Shown piece after piece: positions 34,989 to 44,233 of a stretch of DNA of 64,000 nucleotides. Source of the stretch: Bacteroidales bacterium (GTDB taxonomy: Bacteria > Bacteroidota > Bacteroidia > Bacteroidales > UBA932); NCBI GenBank assembly GCA_017446775.1, contig JAFSQE010000022.1:1-64000 (forward strand), read 5' to 3'. The notes under the pieces are model-generated. The model was not told where the DNA came from. It did no database searches and was given only the letters and a program-made list of their open reading frames with translations. Position 1 is the first letter of the stretch, and the number at the start of each line of letters is the position of its first letter. The position numbers were made by a program, and so were the translations under genes.

Positions 34989-36164
34989 ATGATAATCCGT
35001 GATGATATAGGCAGTTGGGAGGACGGTCGTGCCAAGACGGTCACTTTCATAGTGACCAAAGATTGCCAGCTCGCCTGCAAATACTGCTATCTGGTGGGCA
35101 AGAACTCCAGGGAGAGGATGAGTTTTGAGGTGGCCCGCCAGGCCATCGACTACATTCTTGACAATCCTGCTCTTTTCCCCGAGAAGTCCGTGGTTTTCGA
35201 GTTCATAGGAGGGGAGCCTTTTATTGAGATAGACCTCATAGACCGCATTTGCGACTATCTCAAGGAACAGATGTTCGTCAAGAACCACCCTTGGTTCAAC
35301 TCATACCGTTTCAGCCTTTCTACCAACGGTATCAATTATCACGAACCTAAGGTTCAGCGGTATATAGAAAAGAACAAATCCCACCTCTCGGTGGGTATCA
35401 CCATAGACGGGACGCGTGCCAAGCACGATATGAACCGGGTTTACAAGTCTTCCGGCAGGGGGTCATACGACGATGTGGTACGCAATATCCCGCTGTGGCT
35501 GAGCCAGTTTCCCGGCGGAGGCACCAAGGTTACAGTGTCCAGCCCGGACCTGCCCTATATAAAGGAGAGCGTGCTGCACCTCTTCTCGTTGGGTATCAGG
35601 GAGGTATCGATAAACTGTGTTTTCGAAGATGTCTGGCAAGAGGGTGACGACAGGATTCTGGAAGAACAACTGATTGCTCTCGCCGATGCGATGATATCCG
35701 ACAGGTTGTACGAAGACCACAACTGCTCTTTCTTCTCCGATTATATCGGGAAGCCGTTGGATCCGGAGAAGGATAACCGGAACTGGTGTGGGGCGGGGAA
35801 GATGCTCTCTATAGATGCCGCCGGCAATTTCTACCCCTGCACACGTTTTGCGGGGTATTCTCTACGCAGCAAGCAACCGATAATCATCGGGAACATCCAC
35901 GACGGCATCGATACCGACAGGCTGCGCCCGTTCCTGACGCTGGACCGCACTACCCAGAGCCCACAGAAATGCATCGACTGCGAGGTGGCCAGCGGCTGTG
36001 CCTGGTGTCAGGGAGAGAACTACGATGCCGCCGACACGCCCACCATCTTTCAGCGTTCTACCGCGATTTGCAAGATGCACAAGGCGAGGGTGCGTGCCAA
36101 CAATTATTACTGGAGCCGGCTGGCCCGCATAGCAGAGAAGGAGGGGGCACAATGCAATATCTGA
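34989..36164 (+). CDS. Radical SAM/SPASM peptide maturase, CXXX-repeat target type
   Basis: A 391-residue enzyme with the radical SAM ligands Cys26, Cys30 and Cys33 in CQLACKYC and the following GGEPFIEIDL substrate loop. The C-terminal SPASM region has NWCGAGKMLSIDAAG, CTRFAG, CIDC, GCAWC and CKMH, enough Cys for two auxiliary iron-sulfur clusters. SPASM enzymes of this build cross-link Cys thiols to carbon atoms in peptides; the exact chemistry here is unknown. It follows the Cys-rich gene after one base and overlaps the next gene by 13 nt. Confidence 0.88.
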   Translation: MIIRDDIGSWEDGRAKTVTFIVTKDCQLACKYCYLVGKNSRERMSFEVARQAIDYILDNPALFPEKSVVFEFIGGEPFIEIDLIDRICDYLKEQMFVKNHPWFNSYRFSLSTNGINYHEPKVQRYIEKNKSHLSVGITIDGTRAKHDMNRVYKSSGRGSYDDVVRNIPLWLSQFPGGGTKVTVSSPDLPYIKESVLHLFSLGIREVSINCVFEDVWQEGDDRILEEQLIALADAMISDRLYEDHNCSFFSDYIGKPLDPEKDNRNWCGAGKMLSIDAAGNFYPCTRFAGYSLRSKQPIIIGNIHDGIDTDRLRPFLTLDRTTQSPQKCIDCEVASGCAWCQGENYDAADTPTIFQRSTAICKMHKARVRANNYYWSRLARIAEKEGAQCNI

Positions 36165-37051
36165 TTCTTTTATACGATTCTGCGGCACCGTCGTTCTGCT
36201 ACTATCCCTCTCCTGCCAAGGGGGAAAAGATGAGCCTGGAGACACTTCGCAAGGCGATTCTCTTTGCCCACAAAGAGGGGCTGGCGGTGAATGTAGTAAC
36301 CGGTGCCGAACCGCTTCCGGAAGATGTGAAAGCCGAGTTGGACGGTATAATACATGTCGTAATTGCCCCGTTGGAGTTCCCGCACGACAATGTGAAAGAT
36401 GTATCCGTAATCGATTGGACGCCTGATTTTGACAGATTGCAGCTGCCCGACAATCCTGACAGGGATCTGATTCTCAGGGTTCCGGTATCGGGCCTGGAAT
36501 CGCTGTCCGGGGCGGTGAGATCATTGAAGGGCAAATGCCGCCGCGTGAACATCCAGATGCTGGACCAGAACCGTTACAGTGCCGCCGATTTCAAAACGTA
36601 TGAAGACCAGCTTGCCGACCTCTCTGCGATTGTGCTTGAAAGCGGGATGGAGATAAACATAATAACCGACCGGCTGGTATTAAGGCAAATGAACTCCTGC
36701 GGAGCCGGGGACACGGCAATCACTGTGGCGCCCGACGGGAAGTTATATGTGTGTCCCGGCTTCTATTACGATGGCGAGCCGGCCTGCGGCGATGTGGACA
36801 GCGGCCTGGACTTGCCCAATGCCCGGCTATATAAACTGGAGTATGCGCCCATTTGCCGTCGTTGCGATGCCTGGCAGTGCCGCAGGTGCGTATGGATGAA
36901 CCGCCGCACTACCGGTGAGGTGAATACCCCGTCGCGGGGGCAGTGCGTGGCGGCCCACAAAGAGAGGCACGCAAGTGTGCTGCTCAGCCTCAAGGGGACC
37001 TCTCCGCTGGAGGATGTACCTTATGAAGACCCGATTGAATTAATCAAATAG
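36152..37051 (+). CDS. CXXX-repeat peptide maturase, SPASM-type without radical SAM cysteines
   Basis: A 299-residue protein. The N-terminal two thirds look like a radical SAM barrel that lacks the CxxxCxxC cluster motif. The C-terminal third keeps SPASM-type cysteines (NSCGAGDTAI, YVCPGFYY, CRRCDAWQCRRCVW, GQCVAAH). I chose the ATG at 36152 because it has a strong GAAGGAGGGGG stretch in front and overlaps the radical SAM gene by 13 nt; a longer reading frame upstream would lie inside that gene. It may act as a partner or recognition subunit. It resembles the family named CXXX repeat peptide maturase. Confidence 0.82.
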   Translation: MQYLILLYDSAAPSFCYYPSPAKGEKMSLETLRKAILFAHKEGLAVNVVTGAEPLPEDVKAELDGIIHVVIAPLEFPHDNVKDVSVIDWTPDFDRLQLPDNPDRDLILRVPVSGLESLSGAVRSLKGKCRRVNIQMLDQNRYSAADFKTYEDQLADLSAIVLESGMEINIITDRLVLRQMNSCGAGDTAITVAPDGKLYVCPGFYYDGEPACGDVDSGLDLPNARLYKLEYAPICRRCDAWQCRRCVWMNRRTTGEVNTPSRGQCVAAHKERHASVLLSLKGTSPLEDVPYEDPIELIK

Positions 37052-37057
37052 ACAGAT

Positions 37058-37330
37058 ATGGAAGAGAAAAAGCATGTCGGCAGCGTGACAGAAGAGGAAA
37101 AGTACGAAATCAAGACCCTTTTTGAACGCAAGAACGGCCTCGCAGAACTTATGAAGAGTATCTCCCCCGACAACGAGGCGCTGTACGAAAAAATTGTTAC
37201 TGATATGGGCGCTACAACCACCCGCTTCCAGGCGTGGTGGGACCGAATGGCTGCCAAGTACCAGTGGGAGAACCGTCCCGACGGCCGCTGGGAAATCAAT
37301 TTCGATACCAACGAGGTATTCCTGAATTAG
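37058..37330 (+). CDS. Small CXXX-repeat modification system protein
   Basis: A 90-residue, charged, mostly helical cytoplasmic protein with no Cys and a Trp pair in FQAWWDRMAAKYQW. It resembles the small accessory protein of CXXX-repeat systems (TIGR04116 as I recall it). A role in presenting the precursor to the enzyme is a guess. It is the last gene of the operon, 4 nt from the convergent tdk. Confidence 0.75.
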   Translation: MEEKKHVGSVTEEEKYEIKTLFERKNGLAELMKSISPDNEALYEKIVTDMGATTTRFQAWWDRMAAKYQWENRPDGRWEINFDTNEVFLN

Positions 37331-37334
37331 GTCG

Positions 37335-37913
37335 CTAAGACTCCCCTTTCTCTGCCATCGCCTTCTCAAAGCAGTGGCGGCAGAGGGGTTCGTAGGTCTG
37401 CTTTTCGCCCAGTTCCACCAGACGGTCGCTGGCAATAAGGCGGTGCGAGACGTTTGCGGGGTCTCCGCAGCGGACACAGATGGCGTGCACCTTGGTCACA
37501 TATTCTGCAACCGCCATCAGCGCCGGCATCGGGCCGAACGGCTTGCCGCGGTAGTCCATGTCCAGTCCGGCCACAATCACACGTATTCCGGCGGATGCGA
37601 GCTTCTGGACCACATCTACAATACCTTCATCAAAGAACTGAGCCTCGTCGATTCCCACCACATCCACGTTGCCTGCCAGCAGCATTATGCTGGAGCTGGA
37701 TTCTACCGGAGTGGAGAGGATGGAATTGCCCTGGTGCGACACCACCTCCTCTTCTGAATAGCGGGTATCTATGGCGGGTTTGAATATCTCGACCCGCAGG
37801 TTTGCAAACTGGGCGCGGCGCAGGCGGCGTATCAGCTCTTCTGTCTTGCCGGAGAACATAGAGCCGCAGATGACCTCTATCCAGCCGGGAGTTTTTGCGT
37901 TCTCGATGAACAT
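37335..37913 (-). CDS. tdk: Thymidine kinase
   Basis: A 192-residue type II thymidine kinase that phosphorylates thymidine in the salvage pathway. The Walker A site is [10 protein letters not shown] (18-27), the catalytic Glu lies in VGIDEAQFF, and the lasso domain has zinc Cys pairs (CVRC and CRHC). Length is typical. Confidence 0.96.
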   Translation of the reverse strand: MFIENAKTPGWIEVICGSMFSGKTEELIRRLRRAQFANLRVEIFKPAIDTRYSEEEVVSHQGNSILSTPVESSSSIMLLAGNVDVVGIDEAQFFDEGIVDVVQKLASAGIRVIVAGLDMDYRGKPFGPMPALMAVAEYVTKVHAICVRCGDPANVSHRLIASDRLVELGEKQTYEPLCRHCFEKAMAEKGES

Positions 37914-37929
37914 TGCTTAGGAAAATATT

Positions 37930-37937
37930 TATCTTTG
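37930..37937 (+). promoter_or_regulatory. -7 box of rsmI
   Basis: TATCTTTG matches TAnnTTTG and lies 27 nt before the rsmI ATG. Confidence 0.55.
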
Positions 37938-37949
37938 TAGACGGTGAAA

Positions 37950-37957
37950 CAAATATA
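37950..37957 (-). promoter_or_regulatory. -7 box of tdk
   Basis: TATATTTG on the minus strand lies 36 nt before the tdk ATG. It interleaves with the rsmI promoter, so the two genes share a divergent region of about 50 bp. Confidence 0.55.
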
Positions 37958-37964
37958 GCAAAAA

Positions 37965-38642
37965 ATGTCAAAACTCTACATTGTTCCCACTCCGGTAGGC
38001 AACCTTGGCGACATGACGCCAAGGGCTGTTGAGGTGTTGAAGGGTGTAGATTTGATCCTTGCAGAGGATACCCGCACCAGCGGCGTACTGCTCAAGCACT
38101 TTGGCATCGCCACGCACGCAGAGAGCCACCACAAGTGGAACGAGCACGAGACGGTGGAGCGCATCAGGGAAAAGATCCTCTCCGGAGTTTCCGTGGCTCT
38201 GATAAGCGACGCCGGCACCCCAGGCATCAGCGACCCAGGCTTTTTGCTTGCCCGCACCTGTGCGGAGGCGGGCATAGAGGTGGAGACGCTTCCCGGAGCC
38301 ACCGCCTGCATTCCGGCGCTGGTAAATTCCGGCCTGCCGTGCGACCGCTTCTGCTTCGAGGGATTCCTCCCGCTCAAGAAAGGGCGCCAGACCCGCCTGA
38401 AAGAGCTTTCCCAGGAGAAGCGGACGATGGTTTTCTACGAATCGCCGTTGCGGTTGGAGCGCACCCTGGTCCATCTTGCCGAGGCGTTCGGACAAGAGAG
38501 GCAGGCCTCTGTAAGCCGCGAAATCAGCAAGATACATGATACCACGGTTCGCGGTACGCTGAGCTATCTGTGCAAGTATTTCACCGACCATCCGCCCAAG
38601 GGCGAGATTGTGATAGTGGTCGCGGGCAAGAGCGACAGGTAA
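37965..38642 (+). CDS. rsmI: 16S rRNA (cytidine1402-2'-O)-methyltransferase
   Basis: A 225-residue SAM-dependent methyltransferase of the tetrapyrrole methylase fold. PTPVGNLGDMT and LAEDTRTSG are hallmark motifs, with SDAGTPGISDPG in the middle. It modifies C1402 in the ribosomal P site. Confidence 0.95.
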   Translation: MSKLYIVPTPVGNLGDMTPRAVEVLKGVDLILAEDTRTSGVLLKHFGIATHAESHHKWNEHETVERIREKILSGVSVALISDAGTPGISDPGFLLARTCAEAGIEVETLPGATACIPALVNSGLPCDRFCFEGFLPLKKGRQTRLKELSQEKRTMVFYESPLRLERTLVHLAEAFGQERQASVSREISKIHDTTVRGTLSYLCKYFTDHPPKGEIVIVVAGKSDR

Positions 38643-38675
38643 ACAATAGTTAAACTTTTTTAATGGAGGGACGAT

Positions 38676-39683
38676 ATGAAGCGAGAGAAACTCTCAAAGG
38701 CTGCCGCCTCCGGTGCGGTGGCCCTCATCTTTTTAATCCTTGGCTTCCAGGCCGCCATCTTCACCGGCAATGTGTTCCGCTACCACCGCGAACACCAGAT
38801 AGATACTGTTTATGTGGTTCAGCAGGAGTACCAACCGCAAACAGACGCGAACCCTGACAGTTTGGATGTTCGCGACGGGCAGATGTCTCGCTTGAAAGTC
38901 CTGCTCCCTGACGGTCAGTCGCTACGCTCCCTCCCTAGCGCCGGTCGCAGGTCCTTTCATGACATCGACACTAATCTGCCCGTCGCGGCCAATGGTATCA
39001 GCAAGGGCCTTGCGCCCAGGCAGGAGCCCGACTACGGCGACTCAAGACGGGTGATAGAACAGAAACGTCAGAAGAAGCCAGAGCCCGAACTCTTCGAATT
39101 CGACCCGAACACAGTTACCCGGGAAGAACTAGTGCGACTCGGATTCAGCGAACGACAGGCACAGGTGATAGAGAACTACCGCAGCAAGGGGGGCAAATTC
39201 GTCAGGGCTAAGGACTTCGCCCGGATGTACGTGGTAGACAGCGCCGCCTTCGCCCGGCTGGAACCCTACATCCGCATCAGCAGGCTGGACCTGAACACGG
39301 CAGACAGCCTCGCGCTGCTCTCGCTGCGCGGTATCGGGCCCTACTACGCCCACAAGATACTGGAATACCGCAGGCGGCTGGGCGGAATCTTCACCGGCAA
39401 AGAGCAGCTGCTGGAGATAGATGGCCTTGATGCAGAGCGTCTGGCTGGCTTTGCGGATGGAATCGAGATGAAAAAGGGGCGCCCAAGCTTTACCCTTTGG
39501 GATGCAGACCGCGCCCAGCTGTCGGCCCACCCGTATATCGGCACATACGCAGCCAAGGGTATCCTCCGCTACAAATCGGTGGCTGATACCGCAGCCTGGT
39601 CGCTGGACAACCTGGTGAAAAACGGAGTGATAGGGGAAGATGCCGCCGCCCGGCTCCGATATCTCGATTATCTGGAGAGATAA
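38676..39683 (+). CDS. Helix-hairpin-helix (ComEA-like) membrane protein with inserted repeat
   Basis: A 335-residue protein. One N-terminal transmembrane helix (about 12-32) anchors it. The rest holds several ComEA-type helix-hairpin-helix units (LVRLGFSERQAQVIENYRS, LNTADSLALLSLRGIGPYYA, LLEIDGLDAERLAGF), which bind DNA non-specifically. A role in DNA uptake or envelope DNA binding is possible. Residues about 66-104 are encoded by a 117-bp palindromic element in frame and are unlike the rest. The gene stops exactly where the convergent sensor kinase gene stops. Confidence 0.85.
   Translation: MKREKLSKAAASGAVALIFLILGFQAAIFTGNVFRYHREHQIDTVYVVQQEYQPQTDANPDSLDVRDGQMSRLKVLLPDGQSLRSLPSAGRRSFHDIDTNLPVAANGISKGLAPRQEPDYGDSRRVIEQKRQKKPEPELFEFDPNTVTREELVRLGFSERQAQVIENYRSKGGKFVRAKDFARMYVVDSAAFARLEPYIRISRLDLNTADSLALLSLRGIGPYYAHKILEYRRRLGGIFTGKEQLLEIDGLDAERLAGFADGIEMKKGRPSFTLWDADRAQLSAHPYIGTYAAKGILRYKSVADTAAWSLDNLVKNGVIGEDAAARLRYLDYLER
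38871..38987. repeat. 117-bp palindromic element inserted in frame in the HhH gene
   Basis: Perfect 14-bp inverted repeats, CGCGACGGGCAGAT (38871-38884) and its complement (38974-38987), bound 117 bp, exactly 39 codons. Inside lie CTGACGGTCAG (38908-38918) and CGCTA/TAGCG arms (38920-38940). The nested palindromes are typical of a mobile or dispersed repeat that has kept the reading frame. Confidence 0.6.
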
Positions 39684-42600
39684 TTAGGCGGTTGCGGGCA
39701 GGGTGATTACGAACGATGCCCCGCCAAGTGCCTGCGACCGCTCGTATGTGATGCTGCCGCCGTTCTGCTCGAAGATATCCTTGCAGATGGCCAGTCCCAG
39801 GCCGCTACCGGTGGTCTTTGTGGTAAAGTTAGAGCTGAAGAGCTTGTCTATGTCAACATCGTTCACTCCGGGGCCGTTGTCTTCTACACTCACGCGGTAG
39901 AAAGCACCCTGCCTTGAGAGGGTCGTGATAATCTTGCCGCCACGGCTGCCCAGAGCCTGCACAGCATTGCTTAACAGGTTCACAAACGCCCTTATTATCT
40001 GCTGCTTGCGGATATGCAACGGGGCTTGTTCAAGTTCTGTCTCGAGCTTTACGTCCAGTCCGGGCTGCGTGTCAAAGAGCACCAGTTCCTGCCGCAGAAT
40101 CGCAACCAGGTCCTCCTCTGTAACGGCTTCGTCGGAGAAGAGCTTTGAGAGGGTGGAGAAGTTGGATGCGGTGCGCGAAAGGATATCGATCTGCTCCAGC
40201 AGGGAGCGGCTCACCTTCTCAAATTCTTCCTGCCATCCGGGGGCATTGTCTCTTTGAAGCCGCTGCACATGCTGGATGCTGAGCTGCATCGGGGTCAGCG
40301 GATTCTTGATTTCGTGGGCAATCTGCCGCGCCATCTCTTTCCAGGCCGTATCCCTTTCCGTGCGGGCCAGTCGCCTTGTGCTCTCGTCCAGTTCATCTAC
40401 CATGCGGTTGTATGCCGCCACCAGCATACCCAGCTCGTCTTTGCTCTCTTTGTATTCCAGGTGCTCCATCCGGGGGCTGTCCGGCAGTCGCTCCATCCGG
40501 TTCTTTATCTGGGTCAGAGGCTTGGATATGGAATTGGCCAGCATCAGGCTGATCAGGATGCTCGCAATCAAGATTATCAGGTAGAGGTTAACTATGCTGG
40601 CGATAATCATGGTACCCTCTTCCTGGAACTGGGACTGCCCGGTGACATACGGTATGTTGGCAATCGCCACTATGTCGCCGTCTATGTTGAACAGCGGGGC
40701 GTATATAGACTGGAAAGTGTTGCCGGCAATGCTCTCCTGCCCGATATAGTTCATATAACTCTCCTCTACTATAGCCCGGTATGCTGCATGGTTCATGCGC
40801 GAGCCCAGGATAGACTGGTTGTAGAGTTCCGGCTGGGTGGTGCACACCATCACCCCGTGGTTGTCGTATACGTTGATCTCGTTTGCAGTGCTCGATGATA
40901 TGGACTTCATGGCCTCCTGCAGCTGCGGGGTGTTGATGTCGGTATAGCGCAGGGCATACTGGCAGTATTCGGAGAGGGTGGACTGCACAATCTCCATGTT
41001 GCGCACCATGTTGCGCTCTGTCGCCGACTTGTTGCGCTTCACCGTGAACAGTATCGTGCCCACGCCCACGCAGCCCAGCGCCAGCAGGGTTGTGAACAGC
41101 ATCAGCGACGTTATGCGCCGCTTGTAAGAATTGCGGGGCATAGAGAGCAGTTTGCTGCGGCGCAGCGGGGCGGTGGTGGGGATTATCACCGCAGAGAATA
41201 GCAACAGCAGATAAGAGAACAGCACCAGATGCCGCAACAGTCCCGGTACCGGCCGGCTGATAATCACTATATCATCTTCAGAAACCTTGTTGATGAACAA
41301 TATGGTGTTGCCCTGACGCTGCATCGTGTAGCCCGGCTTGATGGTCTCGGAATCGATGTTGGTAGAGAAAGAGTGGTGTCCGGAGTAGGTTACCAGCCGC
41401 CCGGCGTAATACTTGGCGTATGAATAATAAGACGGCAGCGATGTCTCGGACGACCGCTTGAACAGGATGCCCGACATGTTGGTCCCCTTGTCGGAGACAA
41501 AGCGCGACTCTATCTCGATATACAGGTGCGTCGCCTCCAGCGTTTCGTAGTTGACATAGGTGAAGATGCCAAGATACGACGTCTGTCCGCTGAAATTGTT
41601 CATGAAAAAGAAGCTGGACCCGGGGCCGAGGGCAACGCCGTATTTGCGCAGTTCGTCGCTGTAAAAGCCTATGCAGTTCACCGCAGGGGTGTTGCGGTCT
41701 ATTATCATCTGGGTGTCGCTGTGGCAGGCTGTCACGACAAGGTTATACCTCGACGAGAAGCTCCGGAACATGTACCGCTCCAGGATACGGTTGCGGATTA
41801 TGTCGCTGCCGCCGTTTGGCCAGAAGCTTAATATGGCGATAATCTGGTCGTTCTTGATGCCCGATTCTATCATTCTGAGCTGCATCTCCAAAGAGAGGTC
41901 GCGGTCTACAGAGAGGCGGTCTGTCCACACCTTGTTGCTGTAATACTCCTTCCTGAGGCTGGTGGAGTAAATTGTCAATACCGTGTAAAGGGAGACGATG
42001 GCAATATACGGCAGCATATAGCGCCAGGTGAACACATTCGGTTTGCGGCGGCCGAATATGGCGGTGATGCACATCTGCAGCGAGTGCAGCAGAACAACAA
42101 ACAGCAGCGCGAAAGAGAGCAGGCATATCACAGAGTATATGTTGACCCTGTTGATGTTAGCCAGGTTGAATGAGATGCTGGAGTTGAAAACTACAGAGCG
42201 CAGGGCGTAGTTGATGTATACCGCCAGAAGGACGGTGACTGCGACAGAGGCCACTGCGCACAGCCTGCGTGCGGGGCGGCGCATGTGGCGATACCACTTA
42301 AGCAGCGTTACACGCAGCAGGAACAGCCCCATGGCAACCAGGAAGATGTAGCAGTTTATGGTGAGCAGGCTGGCCAGGGAATCCAGGACATTGGTGCCGG
42401 CATACATCAGCGGCGAGAAGATGGGGCTGGCCGGGTCGCAGGTGTGCGCCAGATACCGCGCCCATACGGCAAGAAGCGTAACCAGTACAAGATATACTCC
42501 GTAGGAAAACTTTGTCCTCAAGCCCAGGTGCATCAAAAAAGCGGCTGCAACCAGCAGCAGAAGCACCGCCCAGTGGAGCGAATAGTAGCCGTAGGTATAG

Positions 42601-43238
42601 CGGGAACTGTAGTTCTCTACGATAGAGAACAGCGGCTTGCCCGATGCGCTGTGCACAATCGCCCCCGCATCGTTAATAAGCGGCGATGTGGTGTATTTGC
42701 TGTCCAGTTTGAGCAGGGGGTTCACCTGGTTGGCATAGCTCAGGCTCTCCTGGGCATAATCGCTCTTGATAAGTATCGCCGCCAGTAACCTCTCGCCCGG
42801 CTTGCGGTAGGATTTTATAAAGTACCAGCCGGAACCCAGGTTGGTGTAGCTCTGCTCTTCGTCGATATATGCAAGGGGGGCGGTGCTGGCCACACTTGCC
42901 CCAAACAGGTGATGCATCATGTAATGCGAGTGGTCTGCAACTATTGCATCGTTGTATATCGGGAACTGGTTTATCCAGCAGTGGAGGGTGTCGTTCTTGT
43001 AGTGGTAAATCACCATATCCTCCGGCAGATCGGCTTCGTCGCGCAATTCTACCTCTTCGCTAAGCACTGCAGAGCAGTACCGGTCCAGGATTTTTTCGCG
43101 CGCAGCAAGCCGCTTTTCTACCGCCTCCGCCTCCGAGTGGATCTTCTGAATCGGGTCTGATTTGATGAAGGACGCAGCAAAAATCGCGGCGGCAGCCGCA
43201 ACCAGCAGGATTATGGCGATTAAATAAGGCTTCTTCAT
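39684..43238 (-). CDS. Large membrane sensor histidine kinase (HAMP, HisKA, HATPase)
   Basis: An 1184-residue inner-membrane kinase. The first 300 residues contain an N-terminal helix and several more transmembrane segments; a second multi-helix block and a sensor loop follow. A HAMP domain (SISKPLTQIKNRMERL) precedes the H-box MARQIAHEIKNPLTPMQLS (His near 975), and the ATPase shows NLLSNAVQAL, DNGPGV and GSGLGLAICKD. The kinase core resembles NtrY. I chose the ATG at 43238, which overlaps the rlmH stop by 4 nt; an upstream start would lie inside rlmH. No response regulator is adjacent. Confidence 0.88.
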   Translation of the reverse strand: MKKPYLIAIILLVAAAAAIFAASFIKSDPIQKIHSEAEAVEKRLAAREKILDRYCSAVLSEEVELRDEADLPEDMVIYHYKNDTLHCWINQFPIYNDAIVADHSHYMMHHLFGASVASTAPLAYIDEEQSYTNLGSGWYFIKSYRKPGERLLAAILIKSDYAQESLSYANQVNPLLKLDSKYTTSPLINDAGAIVHSASGKPLFSIVENYSSRYTYGYYSLHWAVLLLLVAAAFLMHLGLRTKFSYGVYLVLVTLLAVWARYLAHTCDPASPIFSPLMYAGTNVLDSLASLLTINCYIFLVAMGLFLLRVTLLKWYRHMRRPARRLCAVASVAVTVLLAVYINYALRSVVFNSSISFNLANINRVNIYSVICLLSFALLFVVLLHSLQMCITAIFGRRKPNVFTWRYMLPYIAIVSLYTVLTIYSTSLRKEYYSNKVWTDRLSVDRDLSLEMQLRMIESGIKNDQIIAILSFWPNGGSDIIRNRILERYMFRSFSSRYNLVVTACHSDTQMIIDRNTPAVNCIGFYSDELRKYGVALGPGSSFFFMNNFSGQTSYLGIFTYVNYETLEATHLYIEIESRFVSDKGTNMSGILFKRSSETSLPSYYSYAKYYAGRLVTYSGHHSFSTNIDSETIKPGYTMQRQGNTILFINKVSEDDIVIISRPVPGLLRHLVLFSYLLLLFSAVIIPTTAPLRRSKLLSMPRNSYKRRITSLMLFTTLLALGCVGVGTILFTVKRNKSATERNMVRNMEIVQSTLSEYCQYALRYTDINTPQLQEAMKSISSSTANEINVYDNHGVMVCTTQPELYNQSILGSRMNHAAYRAIVEESYMNYIGQESIAGNTFQSIYAPLFNIDGDIVAIANIPYVTGQSQFQEEGTMIIASIVNLYLIILIASILISLMLANSISKPLTQIKNRMERLPDSPRMEHLEYKESKDELGMLVAAYNRMVDELDESTRRLARTERDTAWKEMARQIAHEIKNPLTPMQLSIQHVQRLQRDNAPGWQEEFEKVSRSLLEQIDILSRTASNFSTLSKLFSDEAVTEEDLVAILRQELVLFDTQPGLDVKLETELEQAPLHIRKQQIIRAFVNLLSNAVQALGSRGGKIITTLSRQGAFYRVSVEDNGPGVNDVDIDKLFSSNFTTKTTGSGLGLAICKDIFEQNGGSITYERSQALGGASFVITLPATA

Positions 43239-43708
43239 TCGTGATGATATGGCTCTCCCTTTATGATGGTGAAGGCGCGGTAGAGCTGTTCCAGGAAGAT
43301 CACCCTGCAAAGTTGGTGCGAGAAAGTCATCTTCGAGAGCGAAACCTTTTCATCTGCCCGCTCATAAACCGCCTCTGAAAACCCGTAGCTGCCACCTATT
43401 ACAAAGGTAATATCTCTGGGGCTATATAAAAATTTTTTCTCCAGATGGGCTGCCCACTCAATCGAGGTAAACATCTTCCCGCGTTCGTCCAGCAGTATCA
43501 GGCAGTCTCCGGAAGAGACATTTTTCAATATCAGTTCCCCCTCTTTCTCCTTTATCTGCTCCCGGGAGAGGGACTTTGCATTCTTCAGCTCCGGAATCTC
43601 CAAGAGCGAAAACCTGCAATAGTGCCCCAGACGGTCCGTATATTTGCCGATGCCCTCTTTAAGGAAAGATTCTTCGGTTTTGCCTACCAGAATAAGACGG
43701 ATATTCAT
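43235..43708 (-). CDS. rlmH: 23S rRNA (pseudouridine1915-N3) methyltransferase
   Basis: A 157-residue SPOUT methyltransferase. FVIGGSYGFSEAVY and the C-terminal LSKMTFSHQLCRVIFLEQLYRA with GEPYHHE are diagnostic. It is coupled to the sensor kinase by a 4-nt overlap. Confidence 0.96.
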   Translation of the reverse strand: MNIRLILVGKTEESFLKEGIGKYTDRLGHYCRFSLLEIPELKNAKSLSREQIKEKEGELILKNVSSGDCLILLDERGKMFTSIEWAAHLEKKFLYSPRDITFVIGGSYGFSEAVYERADEKVSLSKMTFSHQLCRVIFLEQLYRAFTIIKGEPYHHE

Positions 43709-43759
43709 TGTTGTGGCTTGGTTTTTGTTGAATAATCACCCGTAAAACAGAATAAAGGT

Positions 43760-44158
43760 ATGAAAAAATATCTGCTGATAACAATGTTGCTGCTCGCTAC
43801 GACATTCAAATATGATGCCTTGGCGATAGAAGAGGGCGATGTGTTTATCCCGATAGCCAGATATATGGAGGCTGGAGACAGCGACAAGCTTTCAGTATGG
43901 TTCGCAGATAACCTGCAGCTGGACGTGCTGGGCACAATCAACAACTGCACCCGCAACCAGGCGCGCCTTATAATGCGCAACTTCTTTGCAAACAGGACCC
44001 CGAAAGAGTTCAGGATAGTACACAAGAGTGCCCGCCCCCCGATGAGCTATGCCTCGGGCGATCTGGATGCCGGTGGCTCCCAGTATCGCGTAACGATATT
44101 CGTAAAGAGCGTAGACGGGCGCAACGAAATCCTTCAGATCAAGATAGAGCAACAATAA
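43760..44158 (+). CDS. DUF4783-like secreted protein
   Basis: A 132-residue protein with an N-terminal signal (to about residue 22). The rest, with ITNNC-like turn and IMRNFFANRTPKEF, resembles DUF4783, a Bacteroidota family with an NTF2-like fold. Function is unknown. It ends at a bidirectional terminator. Confidence 0.75.
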   Translation: MKKYLLITMLLLATTFKYDALAIEEGDVFIPIARYMEAGDSDKLSVWFADNLQLDVLGTINNCTRNQARLIMRNFFANRTPKEFRIVHKSARPPMSYASGDLDAGGSQYRVTIFVKSVDGRNEILQIKIEQQ

Positions 44159-44160
44159 AA

Positions 44161-44197
44161 AAGGCGGCTGCCGCAACCCGGCAACCGTCTTTTTTTT
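44161..44197. terminator. Bidirectional terminator between DUF4783-like gene and efp
   Basis: AAGGCGGCTGCCG (44161-44173) pairs with CGGCAACCGTCTT (44179-44191), with one mismatch and one G-T pair, and a T-run to 44197. A-residues before the stem give a T-run on the other strand, so it can end both convergent transcripts. Confidence 0.75.
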
Positions 44198-44233
44198 GAC
44201 ATGAGTCTTTGCCGGCGAAACCGGCAGGCTGCA

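Noticed and set aside
35786..36151. N-terminal extension of the second SPASM protein by 122 residues
   Set aside because: It would lie entirely inside the radical SAM gene; the ATG at 36152 has a strong ribosome binding stretch and a normal overlap.
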